Shown here piece after piece: positions 45,921-54,350 of a DNA stretch of 64,000 nucleotides (positions are counted from its first letter, which is position 1; the number at the start of each line of letters is the position of its first letter). A model generated the notes under the pieces. It did not search any database. It saw only the letters and a program-made list of their open reading frames with translations, and was not told the origin of the DNA. Source of the stretch: Bacteroidales bacterium SW299 (GTDB lineage Bacteria > Bacteroidota > Bacteroidia > Bacteroidales > Bacteroidaceae); NCBI GenBank assembly GCA_019550975.1, contig SDWH01000001.1:310001-374000 (forward strand), written 5' to 3'. The translations under genes were made by a program, and so were the position numbers.

Positions 45921-46805
45921 TCAAGAAAAAATAACCCCATTCCGTATAAGAATATTAAAAACGATGCTTCCTACTAGCAACAAAGATAAAATGAACAATA
46001 AAATTTTGGTAGACTTCTTCATCCTCTTTCTTAAGGTTGAATTACAATTCATCTCCAAAATGGCTGCCGTCAAGTTATCATATTCCGTTCCACTGCTTCT
46101 TCCTATACTTTCGATAACGTTTGCCGTAGAATCAAGTATCTTGTCAACTGATTTCTTTTCTGACAGAAACCTAATTAATTCATCCTCTGGCATAGCCCCC
46201 CAAAATCCATCTGTGCAAAGAACAAAACGATCTCCCTTCTGATAAGAAAGTTCAATGGTTTCAACCTCCATATCCAACTTTACTCCAAGTGCTTTTAATA
46301 TAACATTAGACTGTGCAGATAACCTGGCTTGTTCTTCGGAAATGATTTTCTTCTTGACCATTTCAAATACCATTGAGTGGTCAAATGTCCTAAAAATTTT
46401 TTTGCCTTTTCTCAATTGATATATCCGGCTGTCCCCTACATAAGCTGCAATAGCAGAACGAGGTGTCAGAAAGAGTACCGTCACTGTAGTTCCCATACCT
46501 TGAAGTTCCGGAGTTTTTTTACCCTCTTCGATAATAGCCATATTTGCATTTCTAATGGCTTTAATCAAGGTCATGGAGGGATTAGCCTGTTTGTCTGCAG
46601 CAGACACTGTTTCAAAAATCTTTTGAACCGCAAGCTGAGATGCAACACTCCCTCCCTGCATCCCTCCCATACCGTCACATACGACTATTAAGTATCCCAA
46701 GGGTGTTTTTTTAATACCTGCTGAATCCTGGTTTTCTTTTCTTCCTCCTATTCGAGAATCAATAAAGCCTAATATTTCTCCATTTATTTCAATAGGTGTG
46801 GCCAT
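45921..46805 (-). CDS. PP2C-type protein phosphatase with C-terminal membrane anchor
   Basis: 294 aa from ATG 46805 (MATPIEING), two bases after the kinase stop; the longer frame to 46874 would overlap the kinase and is rejected. PP2C motifs in order: RKENQDS, VCDGMGGMQGG, GMGTTVTVLF, AYVGDSRIYQLR, LCTDGFWG and EYDNLTAAIL, giving all the Asp metal ligands. A final hydrophobic helix (about 270-290) anchors it to the inner membrane with the catalytic domain inside. It should reverse the kinases' phosphorylation, as PppA does for PpkA in proteobacterial T6SS (analogy). Confidence 0.93.
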   Translation of the reverse strand: MATPIEINGEILGFIDSRIGGRKENQDSAGIKKTPLGYLIVVCDGMGGMQGGSVASQLAVQKIFETVSAADKQANPSMTLIKAIRNANMAIIEEGKKTPELQGMGTTVTVLFLTPRSAIAAYVGDSRIYQLRKGKKIFRTFDHSMVFEMVKKKIISEEQARLSAQSNVILKALGVKLDMEVETIELSYQKGDRFVLCTDGFWGAMPEDELIRFLSEKKSVDKILDSTANVIESIGRSSGTEYDNLTAAILEMNCNSTLRKRMKKSTKILLFILSLLLVGSIVFNILIRNGVIFS

Positions 46806-46807
46806 AA

Positions 46808-47800
46808 TTATATTATAAATAAACTGATTAGAAAAACAAACAGCAACAAAAATGCACTTATTATCAATATCCAATAATTTTTAAACAGTTCCTTGACCAT
46901 ATTACTTTCCCCCTGAAGAGCTTCTTTTATTGCATATTTGAACTCAAGTGCTGATTTAAAGCGTTTGGAAGGGGATTTTTCTGTTGCTTTTAATATGACA
47001 TTATATAATTTTCTCGGGATTTTTTTATCATATGGCAACTTCATGGATATTTGCCTAGATAAAATTTCAGCTTCTACATTTGTTTTAAAAGGATTACGTC
47101 CAGTTAACAACTCATAGAATGTAATACCCGTTGAATAAATATCCGTTTGTGCATTAATTTCTGTATCGGCAGAATCCCTCAGAATCTGTTCAGGGGCAGC
47201 ATACTGCGGAGTTCCAATAAACCCAAAAGACGAATATTTATTTCCGCCACTCAACCGAGCTATACCTAAATCCATAAGTTTCACGATAGAGCCATTTTCA
47301 ATCATCACATTAGACGGTTTCACATCCCGATGCACGACCCCTCTAGAATGTAAATATTGCAACGCATCCAAGACATTACAAATTTCGTTAGATATCTTTT
47401 CTATTCGATCAGCCGGAGGTAAAACATTTAACTGATCACGAACATGGGCTTCCAATGTTATCCCTGCCACATAACCACTTAAGATAAATATAGGACCATA
47501 ATCAGGATTATATTCGCATAGACCTATCATTTGCACCAAATTAGGATGAGAAAAAGATAAAGAAGCTTCTTGCCTTGCTCTTTCTCTAATCATTTTATTG
47601 TTAGCATATATATCCTTGACTCTTTTAATTGCTACTCTCTGATTGGAATCACAGCTAAATCCCAAATACACAGTTCCCATCGCACCATTACCCAATGGAG
47701 TAGAATTAGGGTCATAATAATACCACTTACCCGAAACCTGTAGATAAACATGCGGGTCTCCTTCACGTTGATATACTTGTTGCACAGCGTTATTATTCAT
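46808..47800 (-). CDS. Ser/Thr protein kinase with C-terminal transmembrane helix
   Basis: 330 aa. Canonical kinase: glycine loop GNGAMGTVY (37-45), VAIKRV, catalytic loop HRDVKPSN (157-164), DLG for DFG (177-179), APE. A basic juxtamembrane segment precedes one C-terminal hydrophobic helix (about 305-330) with almost no extracytoplasmic part, so it probably responds to a cytoplasmic or membrane partner rather than an external ligand. It is the only one of the three kinases with the standard catalytic Lys. It is followed after two bases by the PP2C gene, a typical antagonist pair. Confidence 0.92.
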   Translation of the reverse strand: MNNNAVQQVYQREGDPHVYLQVSGKWYYYDPNSTPLGNGAMGTVYLGFSCDSNQRVAIKRVKDIYANNKMIRERARQEASLSFSHPNLVQMIGLCEYNPDYGPIFILSGYVAGITLEAHVRDQLNVLPPADRIEKISNEICNVLDALQYLHSRGVVHRDVKPSNVMIENGSIVKLMDLGIARLSGGNKYSSFGFIGTPQYAAPEQILRDSADTEINAQTDIYSTGITFYELLTGRNPFKTNVEAEILSRQISMKLPYDKKIPRKLYNVILKATEKSPSKRFKSALEFKYAIKEALQGESNMVKELFKNYWILIISAFLLLFVFLISLFII

Positions 47801-48355
47801 ATAATAATACTACAATTCTACGTTAATATTCTCTGAAGTTTCCATGAAACATCTATCTATACCAAGCATTTAGGTTTGCTCTAATAGACTCATATTTTTA
47901 AAAACATTATATCTGCAACAACCGTATAATAAGAGCGTTTCTAATGTATCTTAGAAACTGCCTTGAATTTCTCCAAAAAGTCTTTCTTGGCTGGAGGTAT
48001 TCGTTTTCGTGTGTGCTTTAGGCAATTTTTTGATCCCTTCCGCTTCTGCTCTTCGTCAGACAGCCCGCTGTCTTCTTCCCCATCACACAAGCAGAAATGC
48101 CTCAAAAACTCATTACAAATCAGCACACGATAAATTCAAAACAGTTTATTATATATTAAGACAAGTACAATTCATTCAAATTGAATTTGCCAAACAGCTA
48201 CTCAAACTAAAATTCCCAACTTTGAAACATGCAATCCCACTTCTACTTTCACACTGCCATAATTTTCATAGGCCAAATAATGCTTTCGGCATAACCGCTG
48301 TCACATTCCCATAAATAACTTCTATCCTTCACATTTTTCAGATTTGTAGATATTC
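47801..48355 (-). other. 555-base gap between FHA gene and kinase gene
   Basis: No convincing gene. A 61-codon frame on the minus strand (47941-48126) has a basic C-terminus (KHTRKRIPPAKKDFLEKFK) and may be a small protein or a decayed remnant; no ribosome site or known family is apparent. I saw no match to the TAnnTTTG promoter element on the minus strand, though a weaker promoter for the kinase onward cannot be excluded. The sequence is AT-rich. Confidence 0.4.
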
Positions 48356-49045
48356 CTACATAAATATTGTTCCACCAGGTTTTACAGCAGGTTTACTTTC
48401 AGATTCGTCCAACCCAATTGTACCTCCGCTGGGTAAAGTAGAATTGCTTTCGTCATATCCTTGAGTATAACGGTTTAATGCCGGAGCTGCATAAGGGTTA
48501 GAATTAACATGAGTGGTGTTAGAAGATTGAATTGGCATAAACTCACGGCAAACATTCAATCCCATTTGTTTAGCGTCAATCAATATGAAAAACAAATCAT
48601 AATGTTCACCAATAGTAATGATGTCACCATTAAAACATTCTCGCTGATCAAATCCAAGGCTCTCACCATTTATCATAGTTCCACAAGTTGAACGGGCATC
48701 ACAAATGGAAGCAATGATTTTCTCAGGATTCTTCATTTGCCTTACAACCAGTATTGCATGTTGATCTGATACGGTTGCTTCACTCAAGCAAACATCACAA
48801 TCAACAGAACGCCCTATACTATTTGAACCGATGTGAAGCGGCCAATATTCACCGCCACTTGTTCTTGAAATAGAATACAGAAAGCCAACAACAGGTTTCT
48901 GATTAGGAATGCTAATGGGCACTGTACCAAATGGATTCGGAACAAATGTACCGTCATGCATCTGAGGCTCCCTCTGGCTATGGTTCTGCGGGAGCTCCGT
49001 ATATGCATCTTCCATTCCAGGAATAATCGTCTTATTGCTGCTCAT
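48356..49045 (-). CDS. Cytoplasmic FHA protein with repeated Thr-Ile motifs
   Basis: 229 aa, the first gene of the T6SS locus. The FHA domain lies about residues 55-150: IGRSVDCDVCL, VSDQHAILVV, STCGTMINGESLG (Cys replaces Asn of the usual NGT turn region). No membrane segment. The flanks are probably disordered and carry three similar Thr motifs: KTIIPGM at the N-terminus, GGTIGLDES and GGTIFM at the C-terminus. Such Thr residues outside the FHA domain may be kinase targets that bind FHA domains in cis or in trans (inference). It lies far (545 bases) from the invertible promoter and 555 bases before the next gene. Confidence 0.85.
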   Translation of the reverse strand: MSSNKTIIPGMEDAYTELPQNHSQREPQMHDGTFVPNPFGTVPISIPNQKPVVGFLYSISRTSGGEYWPLHIGSNSIGRSVDCDVCLSEATVSDQHAILVVRQMKNPEKIIASICDARSTCGTMINGESLGFDQRECFNGDIITIGEHYDLFFILIDAKQMGLNVCREFMPIQSSNTTHVNSNPYAAPALNRYTQGYDESNSTLPSGGTIGLDESESKPAVKPGGTIFM

Positions 49046-49568
49046 AATTACTTTTTATAAATTCCACATCAATTTTACTTACATTTTCTATAGATCCACA
49101 TAGACTCATACATACGCTATTCCTTTTTAGGAGGAACACAACTTCCATTAGAAAGAAACACGGATTACTATATAAAGACAAATTACTTATTTCAACTCTA
49201 GAATCAAATTGATTTAATATGAAACATTTCAGTCTGGTTTTCTGGAATAACAGACACTCTTCTCATTTAGATAAAAACAATACGGTTTAAATTTCAATTC
49301 AATAAAAGAAAAACTAAAATCTTTAATCAATACTCTTTTTTACTCTTCCCCTCTGATGTATCTCTATCGATATAGAATAATTAATTTATTCAATCCTCCC
49401 CAACTATTTACAAGACTCATACGATCAACGATCTTAGGCACGCTTCGCGGTCGTTTGTCCCATTGGCAAACGAAATTGATTACAATTGTCGTTCAACGGC
49501 AATCTCCTCTCCCCTATATCTTACTTCTCGTTTATTAGCTTCACCATAAGTCAAAACATCAATCTTTT
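49046..49568 (-). other. Long leader between the invertible promoter and the first T6SS gene
   Basis: About 520 bases without a convincing gene. Two dyads are present: TCGTTTG (49451-49457) with CAAACGA (49467-49473), and the near-palindrome ATTGTCGTTCAACGGCAAT at 49485-49503. No match to the reverse -7 consensus (CAAAnnTA) was seen here, so the invertible promoter is the best candidate for driving the locus. Short frames with plausible codon use occur on the minus strand near 49485-49590 and 49365-49420 but lack starts and families. Confidence 0.5.
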
Positions 49569-49772
49569 TCTTATTAAGAGAAGTATCATCGAGGCAAAGG
49601 TACAAAAAAAGAAGAAAAACGCCTAAATAAGATGAAGATAATTTTATAAGACACAGCAAAAATTATCTAACGGTTAAACAATGGAGAATCTTTGTTGAGC
49701 AAATCTTTTTTTATTAAATCATAAATTGTTGATTGCCTTTTTATTATTGTATTAATCCTTCTCTTAATAAGA
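49569..49772 (-). promoter_or_regulatory. Putative invertible promoter segment with 15-bp inverted repeats
   Basis: Left repeat TCTTATTAAGAGAAG at 49569-49583 is the exact reverse complement of the right repeat CTTCTCTTAATAAGA at 49758-49772; they enclose 174 bases. Each repeat contains the dyad TCTTATTAAGA, as expected for tyrosine-recombinase core sites. A consensus -7 element lies at 49595-49602 near the left repeat and points to the T6SS genes. The neighbouring gene (49792-52110) is a tyrosine recombinase of the Bacteroidales DNA-invertase kind. In Bacteroides, similar arrays switch capsule promoters. The orientation seen here should be ON. Confidence 0.75.
49595..49602 (-). promoter_or_regulatory. 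-7 element inside the invertible segment, facing the T6SS locus
   Basis: The minus strand reads TACCTTTG, a perfect TAnnTTTG match. The -33 region is T-rich but not a clear match. Transcription would leave the segment across the left repeat and enter the T6SS leader. Confidence 0.65.
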
Positions 49773-50157
49773 GAATTAAACTTTTAACGGTTTATTCCTT
49801 TTTCAAAGAATTAATTATCAATAGATTGGCATTATCAACATCTGAAGTGTCAAGCGAAGCTAAATAAATACGTGTGGTTTTTTCCAGTTCATGCCCCATA
49901 GCTTCACTAATAACAGAAATAGGAATATTTTTACTCTTTGCAATGCTTGCCCATCCATGGCGTGCAACATATGTAGTCAATGGTATAGACAATCCAAGCT
50001 CTTTTCCGATCTTTTTCAATTTGCTATTTATCAAATGAGCTTCATTTAGATATTGTCTTCTTTCATTTAAACCTTCTTTTTTTATTATAGGTAAAAGATA
50101 AGATGTGCCAGCTGTATCGTACTTGTTCACAATCTCTTGCATCGGTTTTTCCCATTT

Positions 50158-50166
50158 AATAAATAA
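50158..50166. repeat. Target-site duplication, left copy (IS1595-type insertion)
   Basis: AATAAATAA here and again at 51256-51264, directly flanking the IS. The true duplication is probably 8 bases (usual for IS1595), with one chance match. Confidence 0.85.
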
Positions 50167-51255
50167 AATGAATGTCCGCATGTTACCAAATTAGCAAAGT
50201 TTAAACTGCCCAATTGCCCCACAGGCATGTTTTGGAACACTTTATGCAGGATATAAAACGTAAGACAATAAACATATGCATTATGAACCTGCTTGATTTT
50301 TACCGTCAATATCCCGACGAGGCATCCTGTGAGGAAGCCCTTCGCCGTTTCCGTGAGCATCATGGCCTGTTCTGTAGTCAATGCGGCGGTTTGCGCCTGA
50401 GCTGGAATCCGAGCCACAAGTCCTGGACGTGCATGGATTGCAAACATGAGATGCAACTTCGTTCCGGTACGGTAATGCAAGGCAGTCATCTGCCTGTTCG
50501 TGACTGGTTTGCTGCCATGTTCCTTCTGACGGCGACAAAGCGTGCCATATCCACCAAGGAGATACAGCGCCAGATTGGCCGTAAGCGTTACCAGCCTGTA
50601 TGGGAGATGGTACACAAGCTGCGCGACGTGATGGGCAAGCGCGACGGACGCTACCCTCTCCATGGGGACATGGAGGTTGACGAGGGCTTCTTCTCCACGG
50701 AAACGCCCGAAGAACAGAAAGATTGCCCGTTGAAGCGCGGACGGGGAAGCCAGCGCAAGACCCCTGTCCTTGTCATGGCGGAAAGCAGCCTGCCAAAGAC
50801 GCCTCCGGCCAAGAAGTACAGTACGCCCAAGAGTGTCGGGCATATAAAGATGCAGGTCATCGATGATTTCAAGGCTTCCACCATTACCGGCAAGATTAGG
50901 CAAGGAACGGACGGGAATGCCGATGTGACCACGGACGGGTTCAGCAGCTATGCCTCTCTTGGAAAGGACGGGGTGGCATCCTCCCATCATGCCGTCGTTA
51001 CGGACGACAAAAGGAGTGTCGGGAAAGTCCTGCCATGGGTACACATTGTCATCAGCAACGCCAAGAGGAGCATACTGGACACTTACCATGACATAAAAGC
51101 GGAGTTCCTCCAGCTCTACCTCAACGAGTTCTGCTACAAGTTCAACAGAAGGTATTTCGGATGTAGCCTCTTTGAAAGGCTTGAACTTTGTGCGTGTTCC
51201 TATAGGGCGGACTTCAAACATAGAATTTACTAATTGGCAACTTGCGGACATTCAT
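50167..51255 (+). mobile_element. IS1595-family insertion sequence
   Basis: 1089 bases. The left end reads ATGAATGTCCGCATGTTACC (from 50168) and the reverse complement of the right end (to 51255) reads ATGAATGTCCGCAAGTTGCC, so the terminal repeats match at 18 of 20 positions. Flanks carry the direct repeat AATAAATAA. It holds one complete transposase gene. It interrupts the invertase gene in the opposite orientation. Confidence 0.92.
50283..51233 (+). CDS. IS1595-family transposase (ISXO2-like)
   Basis: 316 aa from ATG 50283 (MNLLDFYRQYPDEASCEEAL), the usual start of this family. A zinc ribbon (CSQCGG; CMDCKHE) binds the ends, and a DDE/DDNK-type catalytic domain follows: DMEVDEGFF, DVTTDGFSSY and SNAKRSILDTYHDI. 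The reading frame is intact and open upstream to 50214. The base composition is more GC-rich than the surrounding T6SS and invertase DNA, which fits recent arrival. Confidence 0.92.
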   Translation: MNLLDFYRQYPDEASCEEALRRFREHHGLFCSQCGGLRLSWNPSHKSWTCMDCKHEMQLRSGTVMQGSHLPVRDWFAAMFLLTATKRAISTKEIQRQIGRKRYQPVWEMVHKLRDVMGKRDGRYPLHGDMEVDEGFFSTETPEEQKDCPLKRGRGSQRKTPVLVMAESSLPKTPPAKKYSTPKSVGHIKMQVIDDFKASTITGKIRQGTDGNADVTTDGFSSYASLGKDGVASSHHAVVTDDKRSVGKVLPWVHIVISNAKRSILDTYHDIKAEFLQLYLNEFCYKFNRRYFGCSLFERLELCACSYRADFKHRIY

Positions 51256-51264
51256 AATAAATAA
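51256..51264. repeat. Target-site duplication, right copy
   Basis: AATAAATAA, identical to 50158-50166; marks the right boundary of the IS1595-type element. Confidence 0.85.
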
Positions 51265-52110
51265 TTGCTGATTGGTTTTTTGCCTACGATACGACAATAT
51301 ACCGTTCCGCAAATCACTTTTTTTAAGAAAAGCCATATCAATAAACGACATGCCACGTGTATAGAAAGAAAACATAAACATGTCTCTAGCATAATCCATT
51401 GATGGTCTTCCTGTTAAATCCAGATTCCGCATTTGACGAACTACTTTTATAGAAATAGCTCGTTTTACAGTCTTTTCTATTCCTGTATAGACATGTTTAA
51501 ACGGATTTTTTTGTACAATCAACTCCTTTTCAACCGCGCGATTATAAATAGCCCGAAGGTTTCTCATATAATAAGAAATACTATTCCGGCAAAGCCCACA
51601 TACTTTCAAATAAACTTCGTACTCTGCCAATAACTTAGAATTCAACATTTCCAACGGAATATCTCCTCGACAACCTTGAAATCGAATAAAACTATTAAGA
51701 GTGGTCATATAAGTTTCTGCCGTCCGCATTCTGCCAATCTGCTTTAATTGTTTGATAAGCTGATAGGTAAACGATATGAAACCATTATTATCAGAAGCTG
51801 TATTGTATAAATCTACAATCTCACCTACACCATAAGGTTTTCCAATGCAACCTAACTGCATTATAATTTTTTTCAAGCGCAAACAGTCAGCTTCTATTTT
51901 TAATTTCAAAGAGGAAAGATATCGACTACGCCTATCATCAGTTTCTAAAGAAAATACGATAGAAGATGTAACAACATCCCATTCTTTGGGAAAAAGTTTA
52001 TAACCAGTGCTTATCTGTCTTACAATTCGTTCGTGAATAATCTGATAATACAGTGTACCTTCTCTATTTATTACCGTTGAAGGACGGAATTTAATTTTCA
52101 CTGTTGCCAT

Positions 52111-52337
52111 AGATTTTTTATTTTATTATTTATTTACCTACCTGCGAAATTAAATTAACACATATTCAATTCGACCAATAGCGTTCTTTTCTTGTAATCA
52201 ATAGAACTCAAGTTCTATATCAATCAGAACATCATCAGCTTGCCTGTTGTCTCAGAACATATGTTAATGACAAGCTCCTTTCCAAAAAGCAATAGACAGT
52301 AAATCTCAAAGTACATTGAAATGAAATTATTACGTGA
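52111..52337 (-). other. Upstream region of the invertase gene
   Basis: 227 bases between the invertase start and the IS982 element. It should hold the invertase promoter, but I see no good TAnnTTTG match on the minus strand. No gene. Confidence 0.4.
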
Positions 52338-53374
52338 GAGTTCGGGATAATCTTAAAACAAAACCAATTGTCTTGTATGTTCAATGGTATATCCCTGCAA
52401 TGCTTCGGGCTTATTGTCATAAAAGCAATATGCTGCCAATGCCGCAACAAGATTCATTAAGAAATTATTGATGGACCTGTGTCTTGAATGTACTAATTTT
52501 GCTGTATTCTTGAGCATGTCATTAATGCACTCGATGACAAAACGCTTACGCAACATGATTTTATCCCAAAATGGCATCAGTCTGTTTTTCATGTTCACTT
52601 TGATTCCTGTAACAAGATGTATGCCATCTTTAAAAAGGTCCTCAAAAAGTCTTGGAGAGATGTACCCCCTGTCAGCAAAAAGCCTGCCGTACAGCTCTTT
52701 GGCAAGTACGTTCCAGACTTTGGGATTCCTGTCATCCACATTGGCTCCGGTAAGACAGAAGGTGATGATTTCTCCCCGGTCATTGCAGGTGAAATGCAGC
52801 TTGAACCCGTGACACCACCCCATCGTCCCCTTCCCGTCCGTGGCCATGCCCTTGAAAACCTTGTTGGCATAGCGTCTGAGGTTATGACAGACCGGAATCA
52901 TCGTGCTGTCCACGAAACTGATACCCGAACAGCGGCCAAAGGCATAAAGCTTAAGGAAAAACATCAGTTTGAAGAACACACGGCTTTCAAGTTCCACAAA
53001 CCTGTTATAGGATACCGCATCCGGAAAGTCCTGATGCAGATGTACCCTGATATAATGCAGATAGTAGTGCTTGAAGTTGGCGAACGTGCCAAAATGAAAT
53101 ACAATCAGGATGGTCATAATCTCACCATCGGAGAGGGAGGCATTACGATGCCGACGGCGGATTCCGTTTGAAGAAATAAGCTCGCCTTTAGCAATTTCCA
53201 TATCAAATTTCTTGCTGAATTCATCTACCATACAGAAAATATCCGTAATTTTGTCTTGGGTAATCATAGATTCTGGTTTTTGTAAGTTGTTGTTTGTCAG
53301 ACTTAAATTTACAAAATATTTCTGTGATTACCTATTTTATTTCTATTATTTACTTATTAGCTTAGCCCGAACTC
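52338..53374 (-). mobile_element. IS982-family insertion sequence, apparently complete
   Basis: Ends GAGTTCGGGATAA (52338-52350) and TTAGCCCGAACTC (53362-53374) form an inverted repeat with one mismatch and enclose an intact transposase. I found no clear target duplication. Its right end truncates an older IS982-type remnant. Confidence 0.82.
52353..53267 (-). CDS. IS982-family transposase
   Basis: 304 aa, full length. Family features: VSYNRFVELESRVFF, the catalytic FVDSTMIPVC (first Asp), WCHGFKLHFTCNDRGEI, LFADRGYIS (second Asp) and FVIECINDMLKN (Glu), followed by HSRHRSINNFLMNLVAA. All DDE residues are present, so it may be active. It is contained in the element 52338-53374. Confidence 0.93.
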   Translation of the reverse strand: MITQDKITDIFCMVDEFSKKFDMEIAKGELISSNGIRRRHRNASLSDGEIMTILIVFHFGTFANFKHYYLHYIRVHLHQDFPDAVSYNRFVELESRVFFKLMFFLKLYAFGRCSGISFVDSTMIPVCHNLRRYANKVFKGMATDGKGTMGWCHGFKLHFTCNDRGEIITFCLTGANVDDRNPKVWNVLAKELYGRLFADRGYISPRLFEDLFKDGIHLVTGIKVNMKNRLMPFWDKIMLRKRFVIECINDMLKNTAKLVHSRHRSINNFLMNLVAALAAYCFYDNKPEALQGYTIEHTRQLVLF

Positions 53375-53385
53375 ATGTCTTATTA

Positions 53386-53530
53386 AAAGGCCAATGTCTG
53401 ATATGTTCCATTGAGCGATATTCTTCAATTCATCATTAACCGCTTCAATCAAGACTTGTTCTTTCTGTAGGATTTTGCCTGCTACATTCATCAAAGAGTT
53501 TCGATTCATTCGACATTTCGAGTGATAGTT
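53386..53530 (-). pseudogene. C-terminal remnant of a second IS982-type transposase
   Basis: The minus strand encodes NSLMNVAGKILQKEQVLIEA then VNDELKNIAQ, aligning with the IS982 motif (RxxIExVNDELKNI) that carries the catalytic Glu; after a frameshift EHIRHWPF corresponds to the EHSRHRSF that normally follows. It lacks the N-terminal two thirds and is cut by the intact IS982 element next to it. Confidence 0.65.
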
Positions 53531-53551
53531 TGCTAAAGAAGAAAGCCGCTA

Positions 53552-53597
53552 GACAAATTGTATATTTGAATAACGACAAACAAATGTATAATTTGTC
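53552..53597. repeat. Imperfect 17-bp inverted repeat
   Basis: GACAAATTGTATATTTG (53552-53568) and CAAATGTATAATTTGTC (53581-53597) match as inverted repeats at 15 of 17 positions. It lies just before the ISL3-type remnant and may be its end or a regulatory dyad. Confidence 0.55.
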
Positions 53598-53612
53598 CAG
53601 CAGTTTTCTATA

Positions 53613-54350
53613 TCATGCTTGGGCTATACAACCACAAATGCACTCGTGAGGGATACAAAGGTAACACAATTATCTTACATATTGAAGTAAAAGACCAAGA
53701 GAAAGAATGCCCCAAGTGCTGCCATCGCCAATTGGTTAAGGACCAGTTTCCGCACCCGTAACCTTATCGGGTCCCGACACGCTGCAAAGAGGTAATAATC
53801 CGCAGAAAATCCAACGCTATAATGTGTAAGAATAAAGATTGTGATTATGACAGGCAGGAGAAAGTTCCCTTTGCAACGGGCAGTTGCAGTTACATCCACC
53901 GTTTTCGAAATATGTAGTCAACCTGTTAAGGGGCATAACCTTGAAAGACACAGGATACCATACGGCATGGAAAAAGACATCAATAGACGCAAGGTGTTGA
54001 AAGGCACACGATACCTGCTGCTGAGCAATGGAGAGGAGATCTTCGACAAGGAGTATAAGACAAGGTTTGACAACGCGCTGGATATGAACAAGCCCCTGCC
54101 GCAGGCATACTATCTCAAAGAACAGCCCAAAGAGATCTGGGAGCAGGTTAACAATGACAAAGTTGAAACGGTTATGCCTGATTGGATAAGGCAGCCCGGA
54201 AAACTGATGAAAATGGCGGGCACGGTAATGGCGCATAGGACAGACATAGTCGTATGATACAACCGCCATATATCAACAGGAAAAGCAGAAAGCATCAACA
54301 ACAAGATAAAGGCTATGAAGAGAACAGCATCACGCAAAATATCGGATGAA
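53613..54350 (+). pseudogene. Degenerate ISL3-family transposase
   Basis: Starts MLGLYNHKCTREGYKGN and has the zinc-finger stretch ECPKCCHRQLVKDQ, then an in-frame stop at about 53758. Similarity resumes in other frames: a second Cys motif (MCKNKDCDYDR), then a C-terminal stretch in the frame 53841-54257 (RKVLKGTRYLLLSNGEEI; ALDMNKPLPQAYYLKEQPKE) and, after another shift, ISTGKAESINNKIKAMKR, the ISL3 C-terminal signature. The middle of the catalytic domain is missing. It ends at the IS5-type remnant. Confidence 0.75.

Larger units (their letters stand above)
49792..52110 (-). pseudogene. Tyrosine-type DNA invertase split by an IS1595-family element
   Basis: The N-terminal part (51256-52110) begins MATVKIKFRPSTV...LYYQIIHERIVRQI, the typical start of Bacteroidales tyrosine DNA invertases, and holds the first catalytic Arg (FYTRGMSFIDM). 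The C-terminal part (49792-50166) carries YVARHGWA and the nucleophile region TRIYLASL. The insertion lies between codons for QQLFI and KWEKPMQE; removing the IS and one copy of its target duplication restores the frame exactly, giving a protein of about 410 aa. The likely job was flipping the adjacent inverted-repeat segment. As it stands the two catalytic halves are separated, so it should be inactive. Confidence 0.88.

Noticed and set aside
46806-46874. Longer N-terminus for the PP2C phosphatase
   Set aside because: It would overlap the kinase gene's end by 67 bases; the ATG at 46805, two bases after the kinase stop, starts the conserved protein.
18163-49045. Reading the locus as an extracellular contractile injection system (eCIS) instead of T6SS
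   Set aside because: TssK, TssF and ClpV-type genes plus Hcp/VgrG of the Bacteroidetes T6SS kind are present, while eCIS hallmarks such as the Afp15-type ATPase and LysM spike protein are not seen.
49792-52110. Treating the tyrosine recombinase as an ICE or phage integrase that carried the T6SS locus
   Set aside because: Its N-terminus matches Bacteroidales DNA invertases, inverted repeats lie beside it, and no conjugation genes, tRNA target or attachment-site duplication were seen.
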